The notes: generated by a model not told the origin, from the sequence alone. A stretch of DNA of 64,000 nucleotides from an uncultured Bacteroidales bacterium (GCA_903845055.1 CAIMWF010000040.1:54508-118507); one strand, 5' to 3'. Shown: positions 44,676 to 54,242, numbered from the stretch's first letter. A program made the numbers and translations.

Positions 44676-44886
44676 AATTGCCCCCTGCTTTAGCTGGGGG
44701 TTGAACAAGCCGGGATAACCATGGGCTTTAGCCCAAAACATTCAGTTTTGTCATTTTCCTTTCTCTGTTTTTCAATAAAGAAGAAAAATAGAAAAGTCTC
44801 TGCTGTTTCATCAGGGATTAAAAAATTGGGCTGAAGCCCAAGGTTATACTGCTATTCTCATCCACGACTTAAAAGTCGTGGCAATT
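44676..44886. mobile_element. REP-like hairpin element with AATTGCC/GGCAATT ends
   Basis: A 211-base block bounded by 7-base inverted ends: AATTGCC (44676-44682) and GGCAATT (44880-44886). It holds four hairpins: CCCCCTGCTTTAGCTGGGGG (44681-44700), GGGCTTTAGCCC (44723-44734), TTGGGCTGAAGCCCAA (44826-44841) and CCACGACTTAAAAGTCGTGG (44862-44881). It has no open frame. Such hairpin pairs resemble REP elements moved by RAYT (IS200-like) transposases; no transposase is in the window, so the class is inferred. Confidence 0.55.
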
Positions 44887-45234
44887 AATGATCCTGCATA
44901 CAGGAGTATGAACAATCGAACATTCGATCAATGAACTGTGAAATCAGAACAGTTGCCGGGGGCAAAACTTCTGACTTCAAAAATCGTTGATCAATAACCG
45001 GTATTCAAATACGGGGAAGGATGTTCAGGAAGAAGTCCGCCGGAGGAGGTCATGTTTTCAGCGTCACAACAGCCATTTTCAAAAATGAACTCAATAAAAA
45101 TCAAGGCTTTTGGAGCACTTTTTTAAAGTGCGTAAAATAGGAAGATAAGGAATATTTCCCCGGAAAAGAGAAAAGGCACAAAAAAATTGCGCCCTTTCCT
45201 TGAAATTTCAAATGGCATAAAGCCATCGGTGATG

Positions 45235-47073
45235 TTATTCGCGGACCATCCTCTGGGTGAAGAGCTGGCCGTCGATGTTCACGGTGATAAGGTAGAAACC
45301 CTGCGCAAGGCTGCTGCAGTCGAGCGTGACGGCATGGGCGCCGGCAGCCATGCTGCCATTTTCGGAGTACATGACCTGGTTTCCTGCAAGGTTGGTGACC
45401 TTAACACTGACGCGACCCGTGCGGGCAAGGGAGATGTTGAAACTGGCCTTGCTGGTCACCGGGTTGGGATAAACCTGGCTCACCCGGGTTTCGTCAGAAA
45501 CAGCGTTGTTGTCGATACCGACCGGGAAGAAATCGGTCCCTGTAAGTTCGCGGTAGGTAACGCTGACATCATGCACCGGGATGGTGGTATCCTGGATGTT
45601 CGAGCCCGGCTGCGAAGAGGTCTGGAAGATCAGGGGGATGGTGCTGTTGTTCTTCACCCGTGCAGCAGTGGCTGGGTAGACGAACTCCTGGAAAATATAG
45701 AGAAACCCGGCGTTCCAGTCGACCATATCCCTGAAGGCATTCACGCTGTGTTTCAGAACCCGTCCCCAGATATGGCGGTAGTTCAGCGGTGTGGGATCGG
45801 GGTTGCCGACGGTGATGCCCGACCAGATGAAATAGATGTTCTGGGCAGGGTCGATGACGATGCGCGGGAAGGAGCTCAGCCCCACACCATATTTGGGAAA
45901 GCCCACAATTGAATCACCGGCCAGGTCGGTGGCCACATAACCAACCAGCTGATGGTGCGCATCCAGGGTATCCAGGTTGCTTAACCGGGTGGTATCGATG
46001 ACCGGCATGCTTTCATTCCAGTAAACCAGGCCATCGGTACCGGGGTAATAATACCGGCTTGTTCCGTCGCAGTTCACGCGCATCCTGCCAAAGGCAACAT
46101 GCGCCTTGCCTGTGTTGTCAAGCTGGATGGCTCCCGAACCATCGCTGCACCAGAAAACCGGCACCACGGTGGCGGTGGTTGACATTTTATAAGGGTTGTT
46201 GAAAAAAACCTTCTTGGTCCAGGTGGCGCCGTTGTCAAACGACTTCATGACGTAACCGTCCGACCAGCTGCCAACGACCACGAAAGCGATCGTGTCGCCG
46301 TGGGGTGCTGCCCAGGTGTAATCATCGCCTGTGTAACCTGATCCGTCGGCCGAAGTCATTCCCGGGAGGACGATCCCCTGTTTGTCCCAGGTGACACCAC
46401 CGTCAAGCGAGCGGAAATAGAGCAGTGCATCGCTCAGCCCCTGGTAGTTGGACTGGCCGATGGCAAGTACATGAACATACTGGTGGTTGCTGCCACTGGT
46501 GATGACACTGGGCCATAATAAGGCCGTAACGCCTGTGGGTCCTGTCGGGGCCGTGGATTGAGTCCACGCGCCGGTGCCTCTTACCGGGCGGGTGTTCATG
46601 ATCAGGGTTGCGGTTGAATTATGCGCGAAGTTGATCTCGCCGTTGCCGTTCCAAGGATTGACATTCGTCCAGCCGGTGCGGGTGGTTTCCACGCGTGCGG
46701 TCGGGGCTGCATTCCATGTCGTGCCATTGTAATAATTATATCCGGTTCCGCGGTCACTGTAACCGGCGGCGTCAAGCTCGCCATAGATCCAGGTGGCAGT
46801 AACCGCATTATCGGGCCACAGGTAGATGCGGCTCATGATGCAGCCGTTGGTCTGGTTGTCGTAACGGGAACCACCGATCACATCATCGGTCACATTTTTC
46901 GTACTGCTGACAGTGGTATTCGAGGTTTTGAGCGGCAGTTCAGCCTGCCCGTTGTATTTTTCTGACCTTACGGCCTTGTCCCGCAGGGAGCGGGAGATCA
47001 ATGCCCTGCCCGGTTGTGCAATTGCCGGAATCGTCAGGGTGACAATGATGAACGCCAGTAAAAGTTTCTTCAT
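45235..47073 (-). CDS. Asp-box (BNR) T9SS type A sorting-domain protein
   Basis: A 612-residue secreted protein: signal peptide (about 1-19), a central beta-propeller-like region with two clear Asp-boxes (SLDGGVTWDK, SFDNGATWTK) and aromatic-rich strands, and a C-terminal T9SS sorting domain (about 530-612) that begins VYPNPVTSKASFNI and ends QLFTQRMVRE. The Asp-box fold is shared with sialidases and other sugar-binding or lytic proteins; no catalytic set is evident, so it may be a binding protein. It is exported and attached to the cell surface by T9SS. It has its own TAAGTTTG box about 40 bases upstream. A copy of its gene end lies downstream. Confidence 0.85.
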   Translation of the reverse strand: MKKLLLAFIIVTLTIPAIAQPGRALISRSLRDKAVRSEKYNGQAELPLKTSNTTVSSTKNVTDDVIGGSRYDNQTNGCIMSRIYLWPDNAVTATWIYGELDAAGYSDRGTGYNYYNGTTWNAAPTARVETTRTGWTNVNPWNGNGEINFAHNSTATLIMNTRPVRGTGAWTQSTAPTGPTGVTALLWPSVITSGSNHQYVHVLAIGQSNYQGLSDALLYFRSLDGGVTWDKQGIVLPGMTSADGSGYTGDDYTWAAPHGDTIAFVVVGSWSDGYVMKSFDNGATWTKKVFFNNPYKMSTTATVVPVFWCSDGSGAIQLDNTGKAHVAFGRMRVNCDGTSRYYYPGTDGLVYWNESMPVIDTTRLSNLDTLDAHHQLVGYVATDLAGDSIVGFPKYGVGLSSFPRIVIDPAQNIYFIWSGITVGNPDPTPLNYRHIWGRVLKHSVNAFRDMVDWNAGFLYIFQEFVYPATAARVKNNSTIPLIFQTSSQPGSNIQDTTIPVHDVSVTYRELTGTDFFPVGIDNNAVSDETRVSQVYPNPVTSKASFNISLARTGRVSVKVTNLAGNQVMYSENGSMAAGAHAVTLDCSSLAQGFYLITVNIDGQLFTQRMVRE

Positions 47074-47112
47074 GGGTTTTTGGTTTAGGGTTTATGGTTC
47101 AAAGTTGGGTTA

Positions 47113-47120
47113 CAAACTTA
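47113..47120 (-). promoter_or_regulatory. -7 box TAAGTTTG for the Asp-box T9SS gene
   Basis: CAAACTTA on the plus strand is TAAGTTTG on the minus strand, an exact TAnnTTTG, 39 bases upstream of the ATG at 47073. Confidence 0.5.
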
Positions 47121-47196
47121 ACAATAATTGTGTATGGATGAAAAAACAACCGGCGCTTTTTTTTTCGCACCACTGGTCCCCCTTTGCAAAGCCGCA

Positions 47197-48681
47197 CTAT
47201 CGCTCAATCTCGTTTCTTGTATAACCGAGTTTCAGCAGGTTTCCCGGCTCCAGGATGGTTTCAAGTTTTTCAGCCGGTAAAAGATTCAGCTCTATGTTCG
47301 CCCCGAAGATATCCATTCCCGTGCTTTTCATGATCCGGGCGAGTTCGGAGGCCTGGTGGTAGCCGATATAAGGGACCAGGGCGGTGGTAATCGACGGACT
47401 CCGGTACAACTGCTGCAGGCTCACCTCTGCATGAACGGTCAGACCGTCGAGCAGGTTCGTATCCAGGGTATCATCACAGGCTGTGAGCAGTTTAAGGCTG
47501 TCGATCAAAGCATGGCCGATGACCGGCAGGTAAGCGTTCAGTTCCAGGCACCCCTGCGCGCAGAGTGAACTGATGAGCTGGTCGTTGGCATAAATTTTAT
47601 GTGCGGCGCTGATGACGAATTCGGGGATGACCGGGTTGATCTTGCCGGGCATGATCGAACTCCCCACCTGGCATTGGGGGAGGGAGAGTGACGAAGTCCG
47701 AGTGACGAATGACGAAGTAAGGTCGGAGGATAGCAGGCGGATGTCGGAAACCATTTTTTCGAGGTTCACCGCGTGGGCTTTGAGGGTGGCGTGGACCTCG
47801 ACAAAGGAATCCAGGTTGCTGGTGGCGTCGGACAGGTTCTCGCTGCGGGTCAGGGGAAGCCCGGTGAGCTGCTGGAGGTGCCCGGCGGCCTCCATGATGA
47901 AATAACGGGGAACGGCCAATCCCGTGCCGATCGCACTTCCGCCGAGGTTGACCATTTTGATCCTTTCAAAGCATTTGGAAACACGCCACCAGTCGCGTGA
48001 AAGCGCTTCGCTGCAGGCACTGAACATGTTCCCGAAGGAGGTCGGCACTGCCTCCTGCATTTGCGTGTACCCGGGCCTGAGATCGTTCTGGTGGGTCACC
48101 TCGAGCTGTTCCATGGCAAACCTCAGGCGGTTGATCGTTTTTTCAAGACCCTGGAGCAGGAACATCACGGCCACCCTGAGGGAGGTGGGGATGACATCGT
48201 TGGTCGACTGGTAGATGTTTGCATCCTCGATCGGGTCGATGAGATGGTAACTGCCGGGGAGGGCGCCCAGTTTCAGCAGGGCGACATTGGTAATGATCTC
48301 GTTGACATTCATGTTGATGCTGGTACCCGCACCTCCCGAAACGGCGGGAACGATGAAGTGGTCGAAATGGTCCCCTTCGGCAACCTCCGCGGCTGCATGG
48401 ATGAGATGGGTCAGCCGGTCGGGATGACCGGCGTGATGCTCACCTTTTGCAACATCCGGCCCATGCCCGTGACCATACTTTTCTTCCATCGCTTTCGCAT
48501 ATGCATCCGCTGTCAGGTAGCAGGCTTTTTTCACCAGTCCGATGGCCCGGTACCATTCCGGGTGGAAGGGGGTCGTGTCGGGAAAATTTTTCCGTGCCCT
48601 GGCAGCATGAATCCCATACAGTGCATCTTCGGGCAATTCCATTTCACCAATAAAATCAATCTCTTTACGCATGACCTGCAT
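47197..48681 (-). CDS. aspA: Aspartate ammonia-lyase-like enzyme with an altered active-site loop
   Basis: A 494-residue fumarase/aspartase-superfamily protein from ATG 48681 (the track's 48726 start is TTG; M at 48672 is also possible). It has SGGAGTSINMNVNEI, YQSTNDVIPTS and the catalytic loop GSSIMPGKINPVIPE, with the VIPE ending typical of aspartase rather than fumarase. It converts aspartate to fumarate and ammonia. Two oddities: a His-rich insert (KYGHGHGPDVAKGEHHAGH, about 66-84), and the segment LTSSFVTRTSSLSLPQCQ just before the catalytic loop, where the family has GPRxGLNEI. The latter is encoded by a dispersed repeat (see findings). It may be less active or tuned. Confidence 0.85.
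   Translation of the reverse strand: MQVMRKEIDFIGEMELPEDALYGIHAARARKNFPDTTPFHPEWYRAIGLVKKACYLTADAYAKAMEEKYGHGHGPDVAKGEHHAGHPDRLTHLIHAAAEVAEGDHFDHFIVPAVSGGAGTSINMNVNEIITNVALLKLGALPGSYHLIDPIEDANIYQSTNDVIPTSLRVAVMFLLQGLEKTINRLRFAMEQLEVTHQNDLRPGYTQMQEAVPTSFGNMFSACSEALSRDWWRVSKCFERIKMVNLGGSAIGTGLAVPRYFIMEAAGHLQQLTGLPLTRSENLSDATSNLDSFVEVHATLKAHAVNLEKMVSDIRLLSSDLTSSFVTRTSSLSLPQCQVGSSIMPGKINPVIPEFVISAAHKIYANDQLISSLCAQGCLELNAYLPVIGHALIDSLKLLTACDDTLDTNLLDGLTVHAEVSLQQLYRSPSITTALVPYIGYHQASELARIMKSTGMDIFGANIELNLLPAEKLETILEPGNLLKLGYTRNEIER
47690..47716. repeat. Dispersed GTGACGAATGACGA repeat inside the aspartase gene
   Basis: The plus-strand sequence GAGTGACGAAGTCCGAGTGACGAATGACGAAG matches the intergenic repeat at 2520-2545 and 21880-21905 (GAGTGACGAATGACG core). 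It lies in frame in the aspA coding sequence and encodes LTSSFVTRTSS. Other members of the family in this window lie between genes. Confidence 0.7.
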
Positions 48682-49247
48682 TATTTTAAATTTTACGTTA
48701 CCCCAGCTTGTTAGGTTGGACTTCAACGGATTTTATGTAATTTTACGCAATAATACCGAATGATAAGGAAACTTGGGGAAAAATTATTTATCATCGTGAT
48801 GAATCACAATGATACCAAAAAAAGAATAAATACCGGTATCCCCGAATAATAAATAATTATCGGTTGCCGGGGTTTTGCATATTTTTGGAATTGCCAGGAA
48901 GGCTGAATACTTTAACCACGAAGGACCCAAAGAAATTACACGAAGGACACTAAGAAAATAATACCTGTTTTTCCTTGCGCTGGCAGGAAGGACACGCCTG
49001 CGGATTTTTTTTTATCAAACCGGGAAATACTGATATTTTAAAGACAAATCCCGCGTCAGTGGACAACCGACTCAGGACCTGCGGGAAATGATCCTGAAAA
49101 AAAGAAAAATCAGGCAACTATTCATTATATGACAGTGTCTTATGCAACAGTAACTTTATGGTGGTTTTCAACGTATAAAAGCAGATGCCCTGAATACCTT
49201 TTGCAGTGCATGTTTCGATCAACGATAATAAATTTTGATTTGCACCC
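48682..49247. other. 566-base divergent intergenic region
   Basis: This lies between aspA (minus) and the large FISUMP gene (plus). It holds an imperfect inverted repeat TATCATCGTGAT/ATCACAATGATA (48788-48813), a TATTTTTG box at 48880-48887 on the plus strand, and a CCACGAAGGACCC...CACGAAGGACACTAAG stretch (48917-48955) of a type common in Bacteroidota gaps. No credible gene; small open frames here are shadows. Confidence 0.5.
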
Positions 49248-52200
49248 ATGAGCAGAAAATATCGCGCCCGGATTATATTTTTCCTCGTCTGTTTCGTTCT
49301 GCCGGCTATCCATGTCCTGGCAGAGGGCTCCAAAGAGATCTACATCACCACCCACAACACGAGCCTATACCTGTGCAACGACTTCGCCGGCAAATGCAAC
49401 ACCACGCCTCCCTTCAACGGAAACCGCACGCAGTTTGCCATATACGGCTGCGCGGAAGTGGACCGGATGTACTTTGTAAAATTACACCTGTCGGAGGTGA
49501 TCTACCTGGGTTTTAACGGCAGCAACGCCGGCAACAACAACCACATCGTTTTCGAAATCAAGAACCTCGCCGGTACGGTCGTCTATCCCGAAACCACGCT
49601 GCCTGCTTCCGGAACCGGTTTTATCGCCAACATCGGCCAGGCCAGGGTCGGGCCGAACCAGATATACACCACGGGGGGATACACCGCCATCGACTTCCAC
49701 CCTGCCGACACCGGGATGTATTACATCGAATTCACCAAGAAAAACACCTCCAACACCGTTGTCACCGGGAATTTCAATATTGACTTCTTCGATGTTACCC
49801 TGTATGATACCGTCAGCCACCAAGTATACCCCGGCAGGCTCTATTCAAAATCGTGGCAGTTCCAGGAACAGTCGGGATGTTCGGCAAAGACCTATGTTTA
49901 TTCCAACGACAGCATCATCACCTCCTGCACCTTCAACAACCTGGGCGGCGGGGTGTGGGTGCAATACTGCAACCAGACCGGGTGTGCAAATACCGGCAAT
50001 TTCCCGGTTGACCGGAAATCCCTTTATAACCTCCAGGCATTGCTTCCTGAATTCAGGGTATTTTTAAATTTTCCCGATGTCACCCTCTTTCCGCCTGCCA
50101 CGGTGCTGGGCGCTGTGGTCGCCCCCCTGCCCTGGGGCGACCGAAACTGCCTTACGGGGCATGTCCTTTTTCATGTCAATGTGAACAAACCCGGCAAGGT
50201 AACGATCCTCCTTACCTTCGGGGGGGGCTATACCCCCATCACCCTCACCATCACCAACGCGGTGGTCGGGGAGAACATTTTCGACTGGAACGGCCTCGAC
50301 GGGGCCGGGCTTGCCGTTCCCAACAACACCTCCATCACCTTCACCGTGAGTTATATAAACGGCCTTACCAACCTGCCGCTTTACGATGTGGAGACAAACT
50401 CAAACGGGTTTACCATCAGCCTCGAAAGTCCGACCGGGGCGCAGGTGACCTCCTACTGGGACGACACGAACATCCCGGGCGGCATAAACAACTCCGTTAC
50501 CGGGTGCGCAACCCCACCCTGCCATTCATGGGGGAACAACTGGGGTAACCTGAACACGGTCAACACTTGGTGGTACAACGTATCCTCCTCCATCACGCAA
50601 CCCCCGATTTTCGAGTTCCGGAATCCCGGCACCCTGACCTTCCAGCAGACACCACCCCAAAATTACTGCGAAAACACTTCAGGCCACGTGTTTTCAGTGG
50701 CACTTGACCCCAATACCGATGTCTACCACTGGAGTTATACCCCTTCAACAGGTGTGACCCTCGTGCCCAGCGGCAACAGCGTTACCGTAAGTTTCGGGCC
50801 GGGTGCCACCTCGGGGACCCTCAGCGTTTACGGTACCAATACCAACTGCGCCACACAGGGCCCAACCTCAACGCTTGCCATTACCATCAGTGCTGCACCC
50901 CTGCCGGTCATCATAGGCCCGGGATCGGTGTGCGTCGGATCCACCGGGAATTCATATGCGACCCAGACCGGGATGACAGGATACTTCTGGACCATTTCTC
51001 CGGGGGGTACGATCAACAACGGCCAGGGAACCAGCGATGCCCACGTGACCTGGAACACACAAGGGGCAAATACCATTTCGGTATCCTACACCAACAGCAA
51101 CGGTTGTGCTGCGGCCTCCCCGACCTCCTTCCCGGTAACGGTTCATGCGCTCCCAACCCCTACCATCACAGGGCTGCCGAGTGTCTGTGAAGGAGCTTCA
51201 TCCATCACCTATACCACCGAAACGGGAATGTCGGGATACGTCTGGACCGTCTCTTCGGGTGCTACCACCACCGCCGGCGGCACAGGCTTCGACTTCATCA
51301 CGCTCACCTGGACCACTGCCGGGATCCACACGCTGTACGTCAATTACACCGACGGTTTCGGCTGTACCGCCCTTGTTCCCTCCCAGACGACTGTTACGGT
51401 AAACCAGCTTCCCAACGTGACCTTTACCTACAATACCCCGGGCAGTTGCTCCGGCGTGCCCCTGAACATCCAGCTTTCGTCGAATGTTGCCGGCGCCAGC
51501 TTCAGCTGGACCGCCACGGGCAGCTCGGGAAATGTCTCCCCGCAATTTACCGCGGGCACCGGCGACATCACCATCCCCTTCATCAATTCGGGAACCGCCA
51601 TCGAAAACGTGGTATTTTCGGTCGTTCCGTCTGCCGTTGGCTGCTCGCCGGGATCACCGTTCTTGTCCAACCCTGTCCCGATCTACCCGGTTCCCGATCT
51701 TATCGTAACCCCCGCCACCCTTACCGTATGTTCCAATGCCCAGGCCAGTATTTCCCTGAGTTCAGTTGTCCAGAACACGACCTATTCATGGACTGCTACC
51801 GGCGGTACCGGCATCACGCCGGCTACGGTGAACGGTGTCGGAAATATCGCTGAAACCTTCCAGAATTCCGGGAATACGCCCGCAACGGTCAGCTTCGCCA
51901 TCGTGCCTTCCGCCAATGGCTGCAGCAACAATGCCACGGTTCCCTACCTGCTTACCGTCAACCCGAAACCGGGGGTGGTATTCCCGCCCGTCCCGGCCAA
52001 CCCGCAAACCATCTGTTCGGGAACGGCTTCGGCAGCGGTCAACCTCCAGTCGACCGTCAGTTTGCCTGTCATCACCTATGCATGGACGGCAGCAGGTTTC
52101 GACCCGGTCAACCCGACCGGCAGCATCAACGGTTTTACCGCTTCGAACAGCGGCAACACCATCCCGGGTGAGACCATCACCAGCACCCTCCTCGGGCCGG

Positions 52201-54242
52201 GCGTGGTCAAATACGAGGTAACGGCAACCTTTACCAGTGGCGGGGCAACCTGCCCCGGTGATCCCTCCGAATACCAGGTCGTGGTGAACCCTGCCCCCAT
52301 CGTGTCGCTCACGCCGGTCAACCCGGTCGGCCAAACCATATGTTCAGGTACCAGCAGCACCGCCATCACCTTTTCTCCCAATGTCACCCCGGTATCCTAT
52401 GTGTGGCAGGCGGTCGAAGTGGTGGGGATCAATCCCCCCGTCATGAACGGGGTCTCCTCCTCCATCCCGGCACAGGTACTCACCGTGACCGGCGCGGTGC
52501 AGGGACATGTCAAGTACAAGGTCACCCCGACCTTCCTCGGCAGTGGCAGCAACTCCTGCCTGGGGGCCGATTCCTACTCCACCATTTTTGTGAACCCGCT
52601 CCCGTCGCCGCTGATCACCAGCACCTCGCCGCAAACGGTTTGCGAACTGCAGACCAACGTCCTCTATTCAACCCCGGCCATCGCGGGCAACTCCTATTCC
52701 TGGACCGTGACCGGCTCGGCATCCGTGACCAACGCAAATACCCATGCCGTTACAGTGAACTGGGGGCCCTATACCGCGTCGCCCGGCACCGTAACCGTTA
52801 CCGAAACGATCACCGCCACCGGCTGCCAGGTCACCACCCCCGCCTTCCCGGTGACCCTCCAGCAGCGGCCCGTGCCCACCCTGACCGGCACCCAGACCGT
52901 GTGCGACGGAACCTCCGGCGTGCTTTACCAGACCGAACCGCTCATGTCGAACTACACCTGGTCGATCGCCGGCGGATCGATCACCGCAGGCGGCGGAAAT
53001 GCGAGCAATACAGCTGTTGTTACCTGGAATACGCCCGGAGCCCAGTGGATCCAGGTGAATTATGTCAACGGGCTCGGATGCCCCGGTTTCCCGGCCAAAC
53101 AGATCACCGTTACGGTGAACCCGTTGCCGGTCTCCGCCATTTCGGAGGGACCCGGAGCGGTTTGCGACCAGCAGGCCCATAATTACAACACCGCAGCCGA
53201 TGCGGCTTCCACCTTTACATGGTCGGTCATTCCATCCGCCAGCGGGGCGGTGACCACCGGCCAGGGTACCAACGCCATCACCGTGGGATGGCTTGCAAGC
53301 GGGAATGCCACCCTGGCGCTCACCGTCACCAAAACCTCCAGCGGATGCTCCACCAGTTCAACCTACGCGGTACTGGTCCATCCCACCCCGGCGCCGGCTT
53401 TTTCGGCATGTTTCGACGTCAAGACCACCCTCAGCGCCAAAAAATTCACCCTGAAGGGCGGAACGCCATACCTCAACGGGCAGGGGGTGTATTCCGGCAA
53501 CCGGGTCAGCTACAACGCTGGTAGCGGGATGTATGAGTTTGATCCCTTCGGCGCAAGCACCGGGAATTACAACATTACCTACACCTATACCAACACCTTT
53601 GGCTGCGCAGCCTCCACCCCCGCCGTGACCATCACCGTATTCAGCAATGCCTTTGCCTGCAACGGCGATCTGACCGATGTCAGGGACGGCAAAAAATACA
53701 AGACCTCGCTGATCGGCGGGAAATGCTGGATGCGCGAGAATCTCGCCTACGGCACGGTGCTCGACCCGGCCATCCCACAAACCGACAACTGCATCAGCGA
53801 AAAATACTGCCTCACCACCGACCCCACCTGCACCACCTACGGCGGGCTTTACCAGTGGGATGAACTGCTTGCCTACGCCTCCACTTCGGCCGGGCAGGGC
53901 TTGTGCCCTCCCGAATGGCACATCCCCACCGAGGCCGAATGGCAGGCGATGATCGATGCGATCGTTGCCGGGGTCATCCCGCCCGTTGATGGTTTCGGCG
54001 GCAGTTTCCTCAAGGATAACTTCCTGAATCCTGGTTTCCGTGCCCTCACCAGCGGCATCTACTACCTGAACAACACCTGGGCCTTTACCTCCGGGACACT
54101 GACGGGAACCCAGTACTGGAGCTCAACCACCGCAACCCCCACCCGGGGCGTGGCAAGGGGTGTCAACCTCATCAACCCCAGCATTTCGAAATACCAGGGA
54201 AGCAGGGGGAATGCGTTTTCGGTGAGGTGCGTGAAGGATTAG
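49248..54242 (+). CDS. Large PKD-like surface protein with C-terminal FISUMP domain (first paralogue)
   Basis: A 1664-residue exported protein: signal peptide (about 1-26); an N-terminal unique region (27-457) rich in Cys, Tyr and Asn; about ten PKD/Ig-like beta domains of 85-105 residues (458-1384), each with one Cys near the start (SVCVG, SVCEG, TICSG, TVCEL, TVCDG, AVCDQ) and one near the end; a GQGVYSGNRVSY-containing domain (1385-1470); and a FISUMP domain (1471-1664; VRDGKKYKTSLIGGKCWMRENLAYG, QYWSSTT, FSVRCVKD). The Cys pairs probably form disulfides outside the cell. FISUMP proteins are poorly understood and may be adhesins. No T9SS sorting domain is seen, so surface anchoring may be by other means. 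The next gene is a paralogue. Confidence 0.88.
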   Translation: MSRKYRARIIFFLVCFVLPAIHVLAEGSKEIYITTHNTSLYLCNDFAGKCNTTPPFNGNRTQFAIYGCAEVDRMYFVKLHLSEVIYLGFNGSNAGNNNHIVFEIKNLAGTVVYPETTLPASGTGFIANIGQARVGPNQIYTTGGYTAIDFHPADTGMYYIEFTKKNTSNTVVTGNFNIDFFDVTLYDTVSHQVYPGRLYSKSWQFQEQSGCSAKTYVYSNDSIITSCTFNNLGGGVWVQYCNQTGCANTGNFPVDRKSLYNLQALLPEFRVFLNFPDVTLFPPATVLGAVVAPLPWGDRNCLTGHVLFHVNVNKPGKVTILLTFGGGYTPITLTITNAVVGENIFDWNGLDGAGLAVPNNTSITFTVSYINGLTNLPLYDVETNSNGFTISLESPTGAQVTSYWDDTNIPGGINNSVTGCATPPCHSWGNNWGNLNTVNTWWYNVSSSITQPPIFEFRNPGTLTFQQTPPQNYCENTSGHVFSVALDPNTDVYHWSYTPSTGVTLVPSGNSVTVSFGPGATSGTLSVYGTNTNCATQGPTSTLAITISAAPLPVIIGPGSVCVGSTGNSYATQTGMTGYFWTISPGGTINNGQGTSDAHVTWNTQGANTISVSYTNSNGCAAASPTSFPVTVHALPTPTITGLPSVCEGASSITYTTETGMSGYVWTVSSGATTTAGGTGFDFITLTWTTAGIHTLYVNYTDGFGCTALVPSQTTVTVNQLPNVTFTYNTPGSCSGVPLNIQLSSNVAGASFSWTATGSSGNVSPQFTAGTGDITIPFINSGTAIENVVFSVVPSAVGCSPGSPFLSNPVPIYPVPDLIVTPATLTVCSNAQASISLSSVVQNTTYSWTATGGTGITPATVNGVGNIAETFQNSGNTPATVSFAIVPSANGCSNNATVPYLLTVNPKPGVVFPPVPANPQTICSGTASAAVNLQSTVSLPVITYAWTAAGFDPVNPTGSINGFTASNSGNTIPGETITSTLLGPGVVKYEVTATFTSGGATCPGDPSEYQVVVNPAPIVSLTPVNPVGQTICSGTSSTAITFSPNVTPVSYVWQAVEVVGINPPVMNGVSSSIPAQVLTVTGAVQGHVKYKVTPTFLGSGSNSCLGADSYSTIFVNPLPSPLITSTSPQTVCELQTNVLYSTPAIAGNSYSWTVTGSASVTNANTHAVTVNWGPYTASPGTVTVTETITATGCQVTTPAFPVTLQQRPVPTLTGTQTVCDGTSGVLYQTEPLMSNYTWSIAGGSITAGGGNASNTAVVTWNTPGAQWIQVNYVNGLGCPGFPAKQITVTVNPLPVSAISEGPGAVCDQQAHNYNTAADAASTFTWSVIPSASGAVTTGQGTNAITVGWLASGNATLALTVTKTSSGCSTSSTYAVLVHPTPAPAFSACFDVKTTLSAKKFTLKGGTPYLNGQGVYSGNRVSYNAGSGMYEFDPFGASTGNYNITYTYTNTFGCAASTPAVTITVFSNAFACNGDLTDVRDGKKYKTSLIGGKCWMRENLAYGTVLDPAIPQTDNCISEKYCLTTDPTCTTYGGLYQWDELLAYASTSAGQGLCPPEWHIPTEAEWQAMIDAIVAGVIPPVDGFGGSFLKDNFLNPGFRALTSGIYYLNNTWAFTSGTLTGTQYWSSTTATPTRGVARGVNLINPSISKYQGSRGNAFSVRCVKD

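Larger units (their letters stand above)
44460..45234. other. 775-base intergenic region without a gene
   Basis: Besides the simple repeats at its start, it holds a 52-base T9SS gene-end remnant (44619-44670) and a 211-base hairpin-rich element (44676-44886). From 44887 to 45211 I see nothing recognisable: no open frame, RNA gene or promoter box of note. Confidence 0.6.

Noticed and set aside
49118-49355. Small minus-strand ORFs (71 residues) upstream of the first FISUMP gene
   Set aside because: They overlap the signal-peptide region of the real gene on the other strand and show no conserved features.
49248-54242. T9SS sorting domain on the first large surface protein
   Set aside because: The C-terminus is a FISUMP domain ending FSVRCVKD; no PNP-type strand or terminal KVIK-like ending is present.
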